64,000 nucleotides of DNA from Paenibacillus plantarum (GTDB lineage: Bacteria; Bacillota; Bacilli; Paenibacillales; NBRC-103111). The notes below the pieces were generated by a model. That model had not been told where the DNA came from, ran no database searches, and saw only the letters and a program-made list of their open reading frames with translations. Positions 47,197-58,000 of this stretch are shown here, one piece after another; position 1 is the stretch's first letter, and each line of letters starts with the position of its first letter. The stretch spans positions 186,001-250,000 of the forward strand of contig NZ_WHNY01000067.1 in the NCBI RefSeq assembly GCF_013141695.1, read 5' to 3'. Both the position numbers and the translations under genes were made by a program.

Positions 47197-50100
47197 ATGA
47201 TAACAATGAAACGATTTTTCAGTATGATCATGGCGGTTGTTTTTACGGCAGGGTTTCTTTTTAACCCGCTAACAACAAGTGTAGAGGCAGCAGTGCCTCC
47301 AGAAAATAATGCAGCAGCTCCGAAAGCAGTAATCTATCCCTATAATCAACCAGCGAAGTATGCGGCTTCCGTTAACTACACGCTGAAGGCGAACGGCGTG
47401 GAGATTCCGGTAGTCAAAGCTTTTGACGATTATGATTATGCGAACTTTTCCATGTCTAATGGACCTGTGACCTTCGAAGTTACGATATTAAATACGGACA
47501 AAGTTCATGATTACGCAATTAGCCCCAAGAAACTGGGAATTCAACCGGACAGCGTTGTGGGTCGAACCTTGACGTTCACCACGCAGAAAGACGAATATTT
47601 GATTGTTACGATGAACAGCAGGAAGACTCGCCTCGTCATTGCGGCTGATCCAGCAGAGAACGATGCGCCTGCAACTACAGGGACAGGTATTTTCAATGTA
47701 GGACAAGCCCCTTATCTAGTTAACTCAACCGGGGACAAAACGGGCGTGGCAGCTAGAACAGCAGCCATTCAGCAAGCCATTGACGATGCTAGCAGTTACG
47801 GTACCCAGGCAGGAAACGGCGTCCAAGGAATCGTGTACATTCCTGCGGGACAATACTATATAGGCAATCTCGTGCTGAAAAGCAATACTGCGCTTTATAT
47901 GCAGCCGGGGGCAGTGTTCATAGGAACTGGAAAAACAGCCGATTATAAAGAGCACTGGTACAAGGATTCTATGGGCAGGCCGGCAACCTGGTGGATTTCC
48001 ACCGCATTTGATTCGACGAACATCAAGCTGTATGGACGTGGAACAATAGATGGGAATGGCGCTGCGCTACATGACGATAAATCGACGAATGGCAAAGGTA
48101 TGATTAACAATCTGGTTGTGCCCATCGCGACATCCAATTTCATCATGGATGGGATTATCATACGCGAATCCGCGTCTTGGGCGGTTACGCCAGTTCGATC
48201 ACATGACCTTAGTTTTACGAATGTGAAGTTTTTTAACAGTTTGGGCATGGGTGAAAATGACGGGATTGATGTGTGCGAGTCGCAAAATGTCGTAGTGAGA
48301 AATGCGATCGGGATTGCCCTGGATGATCCCTTCTCGACGAAAGCTTGGAAAGAAACGACGGATATTGCATCGGGCAAAGTACCTTGGCCCGGCAGTCCAC
48401 AGCCTGTAAGTAATGTGCTCTTTGAGGATGCCATCTCATGGACATTGTGCTACGGGTTCAAAATTGGCCAAGGGGTTATGCAGGATCAGAATAATGTAGT
48501 CTTTCGAGATGGCGTCGTGTACAAGGCTGCTGTCGGGTTTGCCATTCATCACAAATATGGCACTGGTGCTGTGAGCAATGTCACCTTTGAGAATATGGAT
48601 GTCGAGGATATTAGCGGCTTCAACGAAGATAACAGTGCTTGGATGACGCTTTTTACGGTAAATGGGAGCAATTCGGGTGTAGGTCCGATCTCAGGAATTA
48701 CGGTTAAAAATATTACAGTACGCGATGCTGGCGAGGGTGTTGCCAAAATAAAAGGACTGCCCGATGCGCCTATTAGCGGAATCACATTTGAAAATGTCTA
48801 TATGCCGGGAAAAGCCCAGCCTGCGACAAGCTTATATGAGATGAATTTCGCGAATAAGGACAATTTCAGCGATATTACCATCAAACCGGTGCAGAATCCT
48901 GAACCTCGGCCGCAGACGAACTTGGCCCTGAATCAGCCGGCGGTTGCTTCCTCTAATGACAGTACGGTGGATACGGCGCCTTGGGCTTTTGACGGAGATA
49001 TGTCGACCCGATTCGGTTCCAAAAGAGCCGTCGATCCAGGCTGGATTTATGTTGACTTGGGAACCATCAAATCTATTAATGAAGTGAGGCTTTACTGGGA
49101 GGCTGCCTACGCAAAAAGCTATCAAATTCAGGTGTCGAATGATCTGCAAACCTGGAATAACGTGTATAGCACGACCACTGGCAAAGGTTTGATGGAGAAA
49201 ATTACGTTTAATCAGATCAATGCTCGATATGTAAGGATGTACGGTACAGTAAGGGCTACGCAGTATGGCTATTCCTTGTGGGAGTTTGAAGTCTATGGTC
49301 CAGAAGTTTTTCCTGAAACCATCTCTTTGAACAAAACAGCATTTACCTTGCTTCCAGGCGAAACGGAGACCTTGACAGCAACGGTGCTGCCAGCAAATAC
49401 AACGAACAATATAGCATTATGGTCGTCGAGCAACAAAAATGTAGCAACGGTAGATAAAAATGGACTAGTTACTGCGATTGGCTTAGGAACAGCTTTCATA
49501 GAAGCCAAAACCTCGAATGGTGAATTCAAAAAAGTGGCAACGGTTACGGTAGCTGAACTGAACAAGCCTCAATTGTTATCTGTCATAAGCGGAGATGGTT
49601 ACGTGAATTTGAGCTGGAGTAACGTAGACAGGGCCACGAATTACCGCATCTATGCTAGCGCAACAGCGGGTTCATATGGATCCCCGCTAGCAACGGTTAG
49701 CAATGAAGTTTACAATTACAAGGCTGAAGGGCTGAATAACGGCGATACCTATTACTTCGTCATTAAGGCAGTTCGTGGTGAAAGAGAGAGCGTCGTTTCC
49801 AATGAACTGTTAGCAGTGCCACAAATAGCAATGCCGGGAGTACCTCAAGTAACCTCTGCGTTGCCGGGCGATGCCCAAGTGCGTCTCACTTGGGATGCAC
49901 TGGATTCAGCCACGGATTATCATATTTATGTCAGTGATCAGTCAGGCTTATACGGAGATGAACTTGCAACCGTTAGCGGCTCTGTTTATACGTATGATGT
50001 TGTGAATTTAACGAATGGAACGCCTTACTACTTTGTTTTAAAGGGCAGCAATCTAGGAGGATTAAGTGGAGCATCCCAAGAAGTTAGTGCAACACCACAA

Positions 50101-51669
50101 ATATCGCCGCCTGGAGCACCAACCGTTAAAGCCCCAGTTGTTAGCAATAGACAAGTAAGTCTCAGCTGGGACCCGATGGATCATGTAACGAATTATCAGA
50201 TTTTTGTCAGCATGAATTCAGGTGAATATGGAAACGAACTTGCAACAGTTAGCGGCGCTGTTTATACGTATGATGTCGTGAATTTGATCAATGGTACGAA
50301 GTACTATTTTACCGTTAAAGCTGTAAATCCGGGTGGAGTCAGCGAAGCATCGCAAGAAGTAAGTGCGGTTCCGTATACGGAAGAACAGTCCAATAGTGGT
50401 GATGGCGATCAATTTAGTACACCATCGGGACAAGCTCCTGTTACCTCACCAATAGGTGAGTTGGGCTCCACAGTCAAGGATGAACTAGGAGGCAAATCCA
50501 CAACCACTTATACGGTGGATGCCCAAAAGCTGGAGCAGCGTTTATCCACAGGTGGAGGGGGTAGCCATATTATTCTGTCGACTTCGGGTACAACGGACGC
50601 GTTCATAGGTAAACTGACCGGACAAATGATTAAAAGCATGGAGCAAAAGAATGCTGTGCTAGAACTACAAACCGATGCAGCTAGGTATACTTTACCAGCA
50701 AAGCAGATTCAAGTTGAAAGTTTACAGAGTCAGTTTGGCGAAAATGTGGAGTTTCAAGATATTACAATCCAGATTGAAATTGTGAAACCAAATGAGGATA
50801 TGATGCAGCTTGTAAAGAATACCATTTCCACTAACGAGCTGGTACTGAAATCTTCGCCAGTTGACTTCAAAGTGACTGCAAGCTATAAGGGCCAAACTAT
50901 AGAGATTTCACAGTTCAGCAATTATGTAGTAAGAATGCTGCCGATCGAAGATCAAGCCGATGTGGGGCAAATCACGACAGCAGTCGTGATCGATCAAGAC
51001 GGAACTTTACGGCACGTACCGACCAAGATAGTGAAAGTAGACGGAAAATATTGGGCCCAAATAAGTAGTTTGACGAATAGCGTCTACTTTTTGGTCTCAC
51101 ACCGCATCGAGTTTGGAGACGTTCAAAATCACTGGGCGAAAAAAGAAGTGAATAATTTGGCAGCCAGAATGGTTATTCAAGGGCAAGACGATAATCACTT
51201 TAACCCGGATCATGACATTACAAGAGCGGAGTTTACTGCTATTATCGTTCGGGCGCTAGGACTGAAGCCGCAAAATGGAAGTAGTTTATTCGCTGATGTT
51301 GCTCCTACTGCGTGGTACCATGATGCGATTCAAACTGCCTCTGCCTACCAGCTTATTGGGGGTTATGAGGATGGCACTTTCCGGCCGATGAGTACCATCG
51401 ACAGGGAACAGGCGATGATGATCATGGCTAATGCGATGAAATTAACAAGCATGAAGGAGAACGTATCAGACGCAGCACTTCTTACCAAGTATCAGGATGC
51501 CGATCAGGTATCGGAATGGGCGCAAAGAAGCATAGCCATCTGTTTACAGGGAGGCATAGTTGCTGGCCGAACGGACAGCACGTTAGCACCGAAAGGGCAA
51601 TTGACAAGAGCAGAAGTTGCTGTCATGTCGCAACGTCTTCTGCAGCAGGCAGGGTTGATCAATCCGTAA
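47197..51669 (+). CDS. SLH-anchored GH28-like beta-helix enzyme with CBM32, BIG2 and FN3 modules
   Basis: 1490 residues with a signal peptide (~1-30). An N-terminal beta domain (~40-165) precedes a right-handed parallel beta-helix (~178-562) with polygalacturonase-like motifs NDGID (~354-358) and LDD (~375-377), consistent with acidic GH28/GH49-type catalytic groups. Then F5/8-type C/CBM32 (~575-703), BIG2 (~707-787), three FN3 repeats (~789-1061), a juxta-SLH module (~1095-1305) and three SLH modules (~1305-1488, ITRAE and LTRAE). It would be bound to the wall and cut pectin- or dextran-like polymer. The GH28 label is by fold and motif; the GHG and RIK motifs are not clear. Monocistronic with a cre-bearing promoter. 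Confidence 0.85.
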   Translation: MITMKRFFSMIMAVVFTAGFLFNPLTTSVEAAVPPENNAAAPKAVIYPYNQPAKYAASVNYTLKANGVEIPVVKAFDDYDYANFSMSNGPVTFEVTILNTDKVHDYAISPKKLGIQPDSVVGRTLTFTTQKDEYLIVTMNSRKTRLVIAADPAENDAPATTGTGIFNVGQAPYLVNSTGDKTGVAARTAAIQQAIDDASSYGTQAGNGVQGIVYIPAGQYYIGNLVLKSNTALYMQPGAVFIGTGKTADYKEHWYKDSMGRPATWWISTAFDSTNIKLYGRGTIDGNGAALHDDKSTNGKGMINNLVVPIATSNFIMDGIIIRESASWAVTPVRSHDLSFTNVKFFNSLGMGENDGIDVCESQNVVVRNAIGIALDDPFSTKAWKETTDIASGKVPWPGSPQPVSNVLFEDAISWTLCYGFKIGQGVMQDQNNVVFRDGVVYKAAVGFAIHHKYGTGAVSNVTFENMDVEDISGFNEDNSAWMTLFTVNGSNSGVGPISGITVKNITVRDAGEGVAKIKGLPDAPISGITFENVYMPGKAQPATSLYEMNFANKDNFSDITIKPVQNPEPRPQTNLALNQPAVASSNDSTVDTAPWAFDGDMSTRFGSKRAVDPGWIYVDLGTIKSINEVRLYWEAAYAKSYQIQVSNDLQTWNNVYSTTTGKGLMEKITFNQINARYVRMYGTVRATQYGYSLWEFEVYGPEVFPETISLNKTAFTLLPGETETLTATVLPANTTNNIALWSSSNKNVATVDKNGLVTAIGLGTAFIEAKTSNGEFKKVATVTVAELNKPQLLSVISGDGYVNLSWSNVDRATNYRIYASATAGSYGSPLATVSNEVYNYKAEGLNNGDTYYFVIKAVRGERESVVSNELLAVPQIAMPGVPQVTSALPGDAQVRLTWDALDSATDYHIYVSDQSGLYGDELATVSGSVYTYDVVNLTNGTPYYFVLKGSNLGGLSGASQEVSATPQISPPGAPTVKAPVVSNRQVSLSWDPMDHVTNYQIFVSMNSGEYGNELATVSGAVYTYDVVNLINGTKYYFTVKAVNPGGVSEASQEVSAVPYTEEQSNSGDGDQFSTPSGQAPVTSPIGELGSTVKDELGGKSTTTYTVDAQKLEQRLSTGGGGSHIILSTSGTTDAFIGKLTGQMIKSMEQKNAVLELQTDAARYTLPAKQIQVESLQSQFGENVEFQDITIQIEIVKPNEDMMQLVKNTISTNELVLKSSPVDFKVTASYKGQTIEISQFSNYVVRMLPIEDQADVGQITTAVVIDQDGTLRHVPTKIVKVDGKYWAQISSLTNSVYFLVSHRIEFGDVQNHWAKKEVNNLAARMVIQGQDDNHFNPDHDITRAEFTAIIVRALGLKPQNGSSLFADVAPTAWYHDAIQTASAYQLIGGYEDGTFRPMSTIDREQAMMIMANAMKLTSMKENVSDAALLTKYQDADQVSEWAQRSIAICLQGGIVAGRTDSTLAPKGQLTRAEVAVMSQRLLQQAGLINP
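49561..50378 (+). repeat. Three tandem FN3-encoding repeats (276-bp period)
   Basis: The second and third units share a ~60-base stretch at 49961 and 50237 that is about 90% identical (AACTTGCAAC-GTTAGCGGC...TTTATACGTATGATGT), exactly 276 bases or 92 codons apart. The first unit, at 49685, is more divergent. Confidence 0.8.
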
Positions 51670-51748
51670 GAGGAAAGGCGTGTTTCATCGAAATTGATGC
51701 TCTTTCGCATTTTTGACCAATAAGACGGAAGAACAATAGCAACAACAA

Positions 51749-51785
51749 GAACACGGAACCCAATTTTGGGTTTCGTGTTTTTTGA
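51749..51785 (+). terminator. Terminator after the SLH beta-helix gene
   Basis: AACACGGAACCCA / TGGGTTTCGTGTT stem, loop ATTT, then T-tract. Confidence 0.85.
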
Positions 51786-51828
51786 TAAAAAATCATTTTT
51801 TACGTCAAAGACGCTCCAAGTAAAAACA

Positions 51829-51856
51829 TTTATATTGAAAATGAGATCAATATAAA
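51829..51856. repeat. 10-bp perfect inverted repeat next to a ribosome binding site
   Basis: TTTATATTGA / TCAATATAAA with an 8-base spacer. The right arm overlaps the AAAGGAG of the dehydrogenase gene, so it could be an operator or an RNA hairpin that limits ribosome access. Confidence 0.6.
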
Positions 51857-51867
51857 GGAGTGTATCA

Positions 51868-51876
51868 ATGCGATGA
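51868..51876 (+). other. Two-codon upstream reading frame ATG CGA TGA
   Basis: This minimal frame has the better spacing (7 bases) to AAAGGAG at 51854-51860. Its stop overlaps the ATG of the dehydrogenase gene as ATGA, so the main gene may be reached by re-initiation. Confidence 0.45.
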
Positions 51877-52883
51877 TCAATAAAAAAGTGATTTTTCTAA
51901 GTCCATGGCAGGTAGAAACGGTAGAAGAGAACTTCGCCGGGCTAATTGGCGTAGAGGAGGTACTGGTTAAGAAGCTGTACACCTTAATCAGTCCAGGAAC
52001 TGAACTGGCCATGTTGTCGGGGAACGAAGCTTGGTTCCAAATGCCTGGTATTCCAGGTTATGCAGCTGTAAGTGAGATTGTGGAAGTGGGGGCAGGCGTA
52101 ACGGGGTTTACATCCGGCGATATTGTTTTTCATTATGGCACCCATTCCAAGTATGAGGTCGTTTCAATAAGGGGGACTTTCCTTAAAGTTCCGGAGAACT
52201 TGGATTTGAAATGGGTACCTTTTACTCGCATGGCAACCGTCGCAACGACGGCGATTCGTGTGTCGAATATTGAATTTGGGGATTATGTTAGCGTAACGGG
52301 GCTTGGACTAATTGGGAATATGGCCGCACAGTTGGCGCAGGCGCAAGGTGCTACTGTGATTGGTATCGATTTATCTGTGGAACGACTTCGAATCGCAGAA
52401 CAATGTGGTGTGATCTACGGAGTGAATGGTGGACAAGTCAACGTGAAGGAACAGATAGCCAAAATTACCGATGGAAAAGGAGTTTCTACGCATATTGAAG
52501 CAACCGGTGTCCCGCAAGTGGCGATCCAGAGTCTCCCCTACATCGCCAAATTAGGCGAAATTATTTTCTTAGGCAGTCCTCGCGGTGAATATAACACGGA
52601 TGTGACGGATGTACTAAATTATTGCCATTTGTATGGCAGGGGCTGCATTACGTTTAAGGGAGCGCACGAATGGCGTTATCCAATTGAGGCTAACGAGTTT
52701 GTCAAACATTCGTTGGTCAGAAACTCGAGCATCATATTCGAGATGATGAAGCAGAAACGGTTGCAGATTGACCCTCTAATCAGCCATGTGCTGAAGCCGG
52801 AAGAAGCCAAGCAAGCGTATGAGGGTCTGCGATTGCATAAGGATCAATACAGTGGTGTATTATTTGATTGGAGCGAGACATGA
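51873..52883 (+). CDS. MDR-family (zinc-binding-type) dehydrogenase
   Basis: 336 residues of the medium-chain dehydrogenase/reductase fold: N-terminal GroES-like domain with LISPGTELAML and PGIPGYAAVSEIVEVG, and a Rossmann domain with VTGLGLIGNMAAQLAQAQG (~143-161) for NAD(P). The catalytic and structural zinc cysteines are not evident, so it belongs to a zinc-poor branch (GTE type). Its 3' end overlaps a Gfo/Idh oxidoreductase gene by 4 bases (ATGA); such pairs commonly act on sugars or inositols. The substrate is unknown. Confidence 0.85.
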   Translation: MINKKVIFLSPWQVETVEENFAGLIGVEEVLVKKLYTLISPGTELAMLSGNEAWFQMPGIPGYAAVSEIVEVGAGVTGFTSGDIVFHYGTHSKYEVVSIRGTFLKVPENLDLKWVPFTRMATVATTAIRVSNIEFGDYVSVTGLGLIGNMAAQLAQAQGATVIGIDLSVERLRIAEQCGVIYGVNGGQVNVKEQIAKITDGKGVSTHIEATGVPQVAIQSLPYIAKLGEIIFLGSPRGEYNTDVTDVLNYCHLYGRGCITFKGAHEWRYPIEANEFVKHSLVRNSSIIFEMMKQKRLQIDPLISHVLKPEEAKQAYEGLRLHKDQYSGVLFDWSET

Positions 52884-54013
52884 GTCTTCCAAGAAAAGTT
52901 CGTGTTGGCATGATCGGTTACAAGTTTATGGGCAAAGCGCATAGCCATGCGTATCGGGATCTCCCTTTCTATTTTGATACAGATATCGAACCTGTCCTGC
53001 AAACGATCGTTGGTCGTGATGAAGCCAATGTTAAACGTGCTGCAGATAAATTTGGATGGTTATCTTATGAAACTGATTGGCGTCGTCTGATAGAGAGGGG
53101 TGATATTGATGTCATTGATATCGGTACTCCAAATCATTTGCATGCGGAAATCGCCATAGCTGCGGCTCAAGCGGGAAAGCATATCATCTGTGAGAAGCCT
53201 CTCGCTATGCATAAAGAGCAAGCTTTGACGATGTGGAAAGCTGCTCAGAAAGCCAATGTGATCCATATGATCTCTCATAACTATCGATTCGCACCCGCTA
53301 TACAATATGCCAAAAAGCTAATTGATGATGGGGTAATAGGGGACATCTATCATGTCAGAGCGCAATACTTGCAAGATTGGCTCATGGATGCGGATTTCCC
53401 TCTAGTTTGGCGTCTGAAGAAAGATATATGCGGCTCAGGTACCCTAGGTGACCTTATGGCGCATTCTATTGATTTGGCTCGATTTCTGGTAGGTGAAATT
53501 AAGGAAGTTACTGGGATGATGGAAACATTTATCAAGAAGAGACCTGTAGAAGGTGAGCAATCTATGGCAGACGTAGATGTAGATGATGCTGTTGCGGCTT
53601 TGGCCAAGTTTGAGAATGGCGCCTTTGGTGTATTCGAAGCATCACGATTTGGTAAGGGAAACCGCAACGGGAATCGTCTCGAAATCAATGGCTCCAAAGG
53701 TTCTTTACGTTGGGATATGGAAAATATGAATACGCTTCAGTTATACTTGGACAATGATGTATTCGGTATGCAAGGCTTTAGAACGATTCATTGTACGGAA
53801 AGCGTACACCCGTATGCCGGGGCTTATTGGCCTGCTGGCCATGGGATTGGCTATGAACATACGTTTATTAATCTGATACATGCGTTTACGAAAGGAATTT
53901 CAACACATGTGAATCCGTCCCCAAGTTTCGAGGATGGGTATCGAAATCAAGTGGTGCTGGATGCGATTTCCAAGTCGGCGTCTAAGGGAGCACGGATTAA
54001 AGTTACTTATTGA
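52880..54013 (+). CDS. Gfo/Idh/MocA-family oxidoreductase
   Basis: 377 residues from ATG 52880, overlapping the preceding stop as ATGA with GGAG 6 bases upstream. N-terminal Rossmann fold (VRVGMIGYKFMGKAHSHAY), the family EKP motif in CEKPLAM, and a C-terminal alpha/beta substrate domain with the conserved H in HSIDLARFLVG. NAD(P)-dependent oxidation or epimerisation of a sugar or its acid. Co-transcribed with the dehydrogenase and with the AraC regulator 35 bases downstream. Confidence 0.9.
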   Translation: MSLPRKVRVGMIGYKFMGKAHSHAYRDLPFYFDTDIEPVLQTIVGRDEANVKRAADKFGWLSYETDWRRLIERGDIDVIDIGTPNHLHAEIAIAAAQAGKHIICEKPLAMHKEQALTMWKAAQKANVIHMISHNYRFAPAIQYAKKLIDDGVIGDIYHVRAQYLQDWLMDADFPLVWRLKKDICGSGTLGDLMAHSIDLARFLVGEIKEVTGMMETFIKKRPVEGEQSMADVDVDDAVAALAKFENGAFGVFEASRFGKGNRNGNRLEINGSKGSLRWDMENMNTLQLYLDNDVFGMQGFRTIHCTESVHPYAGAYWPAGHGIGYEHTFINLIHAFTKGISTHVNPSPSFEDGYRNQVVLDAISKSASKGARIKVTY

Positions 54014-54048
54014 GGGCAACCATCAATCATTCCGCAGGAGGGAAGTAC

Positions 54049-54927
54049 ATGGAGTCTTGGATGAACAGCATGACACCTTTCGTTAGAGTGGTCAAAATTC
54101 ATAAATCCTTCTCTCTGGCGGGTGAATGGATGGATTATGACCATGTGTTTACCTATATCGAGCAAGGAGAAGCGGAATTTTTTTTGGACGGAGTCAAGTA
54201 TCAGGTGAAGGAAGGGGATATTCTCCTTATGCCTCCCTTCGTGGCGCATATTATTCGCTCTACGTCAGAGGTGCCATTGATCCAATATATCGTTCATTTT
54301 GACTTGTATTATGATGAAAAACGAAGTGCTTGGGAGGACCAAGCGATTACGGAAGAGCGAAAAGCGATGACAGAAAAAGAGATGCAATTCGCATCGACAA
54401 GCCCCATTTCCCGCCTGCAGTTGCCGGACCAGATCGAGTTAAAGAAAAGATTCCTGATCATGCAGAAGGCGTTTCTGGACAGGAGATCGGGTTATTCGTT
54501 GATCCTAAAGGGGATTTGTTTGGAATTGTTAGTCCTTTTTATGAAGGGACAAGTGGGCCATAACGATCGAGAAGGGAAGATGACGAAGGGGTGGATGTTT
54601 ATTGAAAACACCATCACATTCATTAATGAACGATATTGGGACCCTGAATTGGATAATCATACGATAAGTAAACATGTCGGAATATCGACCAATCATTTGT
54701 CGTTTTTATTTAAAGATCAACTTGGCATTACGATTCATAAATATTTGACGCATATTCGAATCGAGCAATCGAAAATAAGAATGATCGAGGGGACTCATAC
54801 CATAACCGCTATTGCTGAGCTTGTGGGCTTTTCAAGCATTTATTTATTCAGTCGATCTTTCAAAGCGACGGTTGGCGTGATGCCCAGTCAGTTTATGGCG
54901 ATGAATTCCAATATTAGCAAGCATTGA
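54049..54927 (+). CDS. AraC-family regulator
   Basis: 292 residues from ATG 54049 (GCAGGAGGG 6 bases upstream; a TTG at 54010 is too early). N-terminal cupin (YIEQGEAEFFLDGVKY, GDILLMPPFVAH) and C-terminal double HTH (~195-285; ISTNHLSFLFKDQLG, FSSIYLFSRSFKATVG). It closes the dehydrogenase operon and precedes the cohesin/dockerin genes. It could control either. Confidence 0.88.
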   Translation: MESWMNSMTPFVRVVKIHKSFSLAGEWMDYDHVFTYIEQGEAEFFLDGVKYQVKEGDILLMPPFVAHIIRSTSEVPLIQYIVHFDLYYDEKRSAWEDQAITEERKAMTEKEMQFASTSPISRLQLPDQIELKKRFLIMQKAFLDRRSGYSLILKGICLELLVLFMKGQVGHNDREGKMTKGWMFIENTITFINERYWDPELDNHTISKHVGISTNHLSFLFKDQLGITIHKYLTHIRIEQSKIRMIEGTHTITAIAELVGFSSIYLFSRSFKATVGVMPSQFMAMNSNISKH

Positions 54928-54969
54928 AATAGTCCGTGTTTTTGTCAGAGATATCTTACTTCTGTCCTG

Positions 54970-54999
54970 TTGTGGACGTATCCTACCATTTCTTAGAAT
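54970..54999 (+). promoter_or_regulatory. Candidate promoter of the cohesin/dockerin operon
   Basis: TTGTGG (54970-54975), an 18-base spacer and TAGAAT (54994-54999), about 75 bases before the start codon of the enzyme gene. Confidence 0.45.
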
Positions 55000-55074
55000 A
55001 AGATCATACCCATAAGAGCTGAGGTGAATGAAGTCTTTTGCTGGTGTGATCATATTAATGGAGGTGTGTCACGA

Positions 55075-58000
55075 ATGTTGAAGAGGATGACAAGGGTACG
55101 GGGAAGTCGTGTTGTCAAAAGGGTAATGGCGCTGATCATGATTGCGATGATGCTTATCAGCATTGTCCCGATTGGAATGACAGCTGTGTATGCAGCTACA
55201 GGTGATGAGCTTGGCGCGCAGGAGATTGGCGTGATCATAGACGATCAAGATCCGAGTGTCACATACACCGGGCTTGCAGCTCCGCCAAGCGGAGCGAACT
55301 TTATTCAAGGAGCAAGTGGAACGTATCAAAGCAGATTTACTTATGCGAATTTAAACAAGGCTACACCTCAAAGCATGACGTTTACACCTCAGTTTCCACA
55401 GGATGGGATGTATGCCTTCTATGTAAGGAAGCCAGCTACGACGCGCTGGTATGCGGGCAACGTTCCTTATAAGATAACGCATGCGGCAGGCGAACATGTC
55501 GTTAATAACCCGAGTTCAGGCAACGGAACAGATGCATGGGTGCCATACGGTGTATACCCTTTCCGAAGCGGGCAGACTTATCCCATTATTGCGGGCGGAG
55601 CCGGGTACCAATATTTCCCTCCAGTAGCGCCTGCAGCTAATGGTACGATTCCGATAGCAATCGACGGCATCAAGTTTGTCAAAGTTGGAGAGCTGCCAGA
55701 CCAAGCGGGATTGGATGCCATCCAAATTGAGCGCAATGCCGAAATGACAGTATCCATGAACCAATGGGCCGTTGATCTGGAAAAAGCAAAATACGAATTG
55801 ACAGGGACGATTGCTGGAAGCACGACTGTCGGTGCCAACGTGTATGAACAAGTACTTCGCTTGAAGACGGGGAGTACAAGTAATCCGAATGTCCAAATTA
55901 CCGCAATAGCTCCTGTGGACGGTACTTATTTGAAGGTTGTAGACGGAAATCTCATTCTCAAAGCAAAAAATACGACAACTTCGGACGTAAATGAAAACGC
56001 TATCATAAAACTGGGTTTGGGGAATGCATCGGCAACGATCAACCTCACGGTAACGATTGCTCCGAGTCCAGTCGTCGTCGGGGGCGATGATGGAAATTTC
56101 ACCGATACACCAACCTGGTACCGCGATTACGCGCCGGGCATATTCAATCCGAACGAAGGGACGATAGAGCTTCGGGTGCGTCTGGATAAACCCTATGAGG
56201 AATTCGGTAACACCTGGGATTTCTTGTTCAAATTAATACCAGAACAGAGTGGTCCTGGTAATACATTAATTCAGGCTCATATTCCGCCGCCGAGTAAGAA
56301 GCCTACCGGTGCGAATGCGGTGTATGAACAACCGCTAACCTTCTTTGTGAGAAACGGGGAAGGAACTAATGGTGCATATGCGTATGCGCAGCCGAACCAG
56401 CTCAGCTATCAAGTTGGTCAGTCGTTTAATCTCGCATTTTCTTGGAAAATGGGAACTGGCGGTTATGCCGCTATTTATAAAGATGGTGTTGAAATTACAC
56501 CTCCTACGCCTGTAACTGCAGCAGCGGTATTGGAGAAGTTCATGCCCTACGAATTCATGGTAGAACGAAGCAGTCCGTTCAATGTTAGTCAAGTTAAGGT
56601 TTCTACCAAAGCCCTAAGTGCAAGTGAACTGGAACACACGGCACAGACTTTCAGCCGAGGAACGGATACAGCACTACTTGCTGACATTACATTTGGCCAA
56701 GACATTCAATCCCAAAAGTTTATTACGCCTTGGCATAATTCATCCAAATATAGCGTAGTAAAGCCTGCATTTCGCAATGAGAAACAAGTTTATTATTCAG
56801 GCGAAGACGCTGTCTATCCAGTTATGACGGTGAATTATGGGGATAGCGCCAAGACCTTCGACGTGAGTATTAAAGCTACTGATCCTTACGGGAAGGTGGA
56901 ATTTACCGAGTCCTACCCTAATGTGCAAGTTGCTGCTGGAGGTACGTATCACATCGAAAATCTGGAACTTCCCAAATTGAAGAATAAGGTAGGCTTCTGG
57001 TATTTGGAAACAACGGTGAGTTCAAGCGGCTCAGCACCTATCATCTATAAGAGTGGCATATCCAAAGTACCCGTAGATGAAGCGGGCGTAGCTGATGGTA
57101 AATATGCCAATTATTATGGACAGCATGCGAATTATGACTATGATATGTCTGCATGGACCAAAATTCATACGAGCGCCACGCGCGGTTGGGAGGGTGCGTT
57201 ACAGTTCTTATGGTATGCTGTTGAGCCAACCAAAGGCAATTTCGATTGGATCAAAAGCGATGCATACGTCGAGAAAGCACAAGAAGCAGGAATGGATGTG
57301 CTTGCCGTGCTTGGTTATCCTTCCGATTGGGCATCTAGCAGACCAGCCGAACAGGATATTCCAGCAGGCATGAACGATCTTATGTATCGAGCAGAGCGTT
57401 GGGTACCTAAGGATATCATGTATACGAATGGGACGCCAGGAACTGGCGAGGACTGGTCCAACTATGTCTATCAGACGATGAAGCGCTATGCCGGTAAGGT
57501 AAAGTATTGGGAGGTCCTCAACGAGGTGAATTTTCACCCAACTTCGAATCCCAAGGCGGTCACAGCGGCTTTCTCAGGTACGAACGAAGAGTATATCCTG
57601 ATGCAAAAAATAGCTTATGAACAAGCGCAACGGGTGAAATCCGAATATAAGCTGGCAACGGGTCAAGACCTTGAGCTCTTCGTAACTACAAGCGGTTTTG
57701 CAACCCCTGACCCGGCGGCAGATCGTCAAATGGCGGTTGATATGCTCAAAGGAGATAACGTTAACTATTACGATATTTACAATGTGCATGGATATAGTGG
57801 AACGGAAAAAATAGCGGATATACTTACTGCGTATGCACAAGCCAAAACGACTCACCCGAATCTGCAGTTGTGGCAGTCGGAGGTGTATCCACTTAATAGC
57901 ACCTATACACCATGGCGCATATTTGACACCGTGTGGAATTACATGGATTTCTTGCGTGTAGGTACAAGCAAATATTTCAATATGGGCACGCCGGGCGAGG

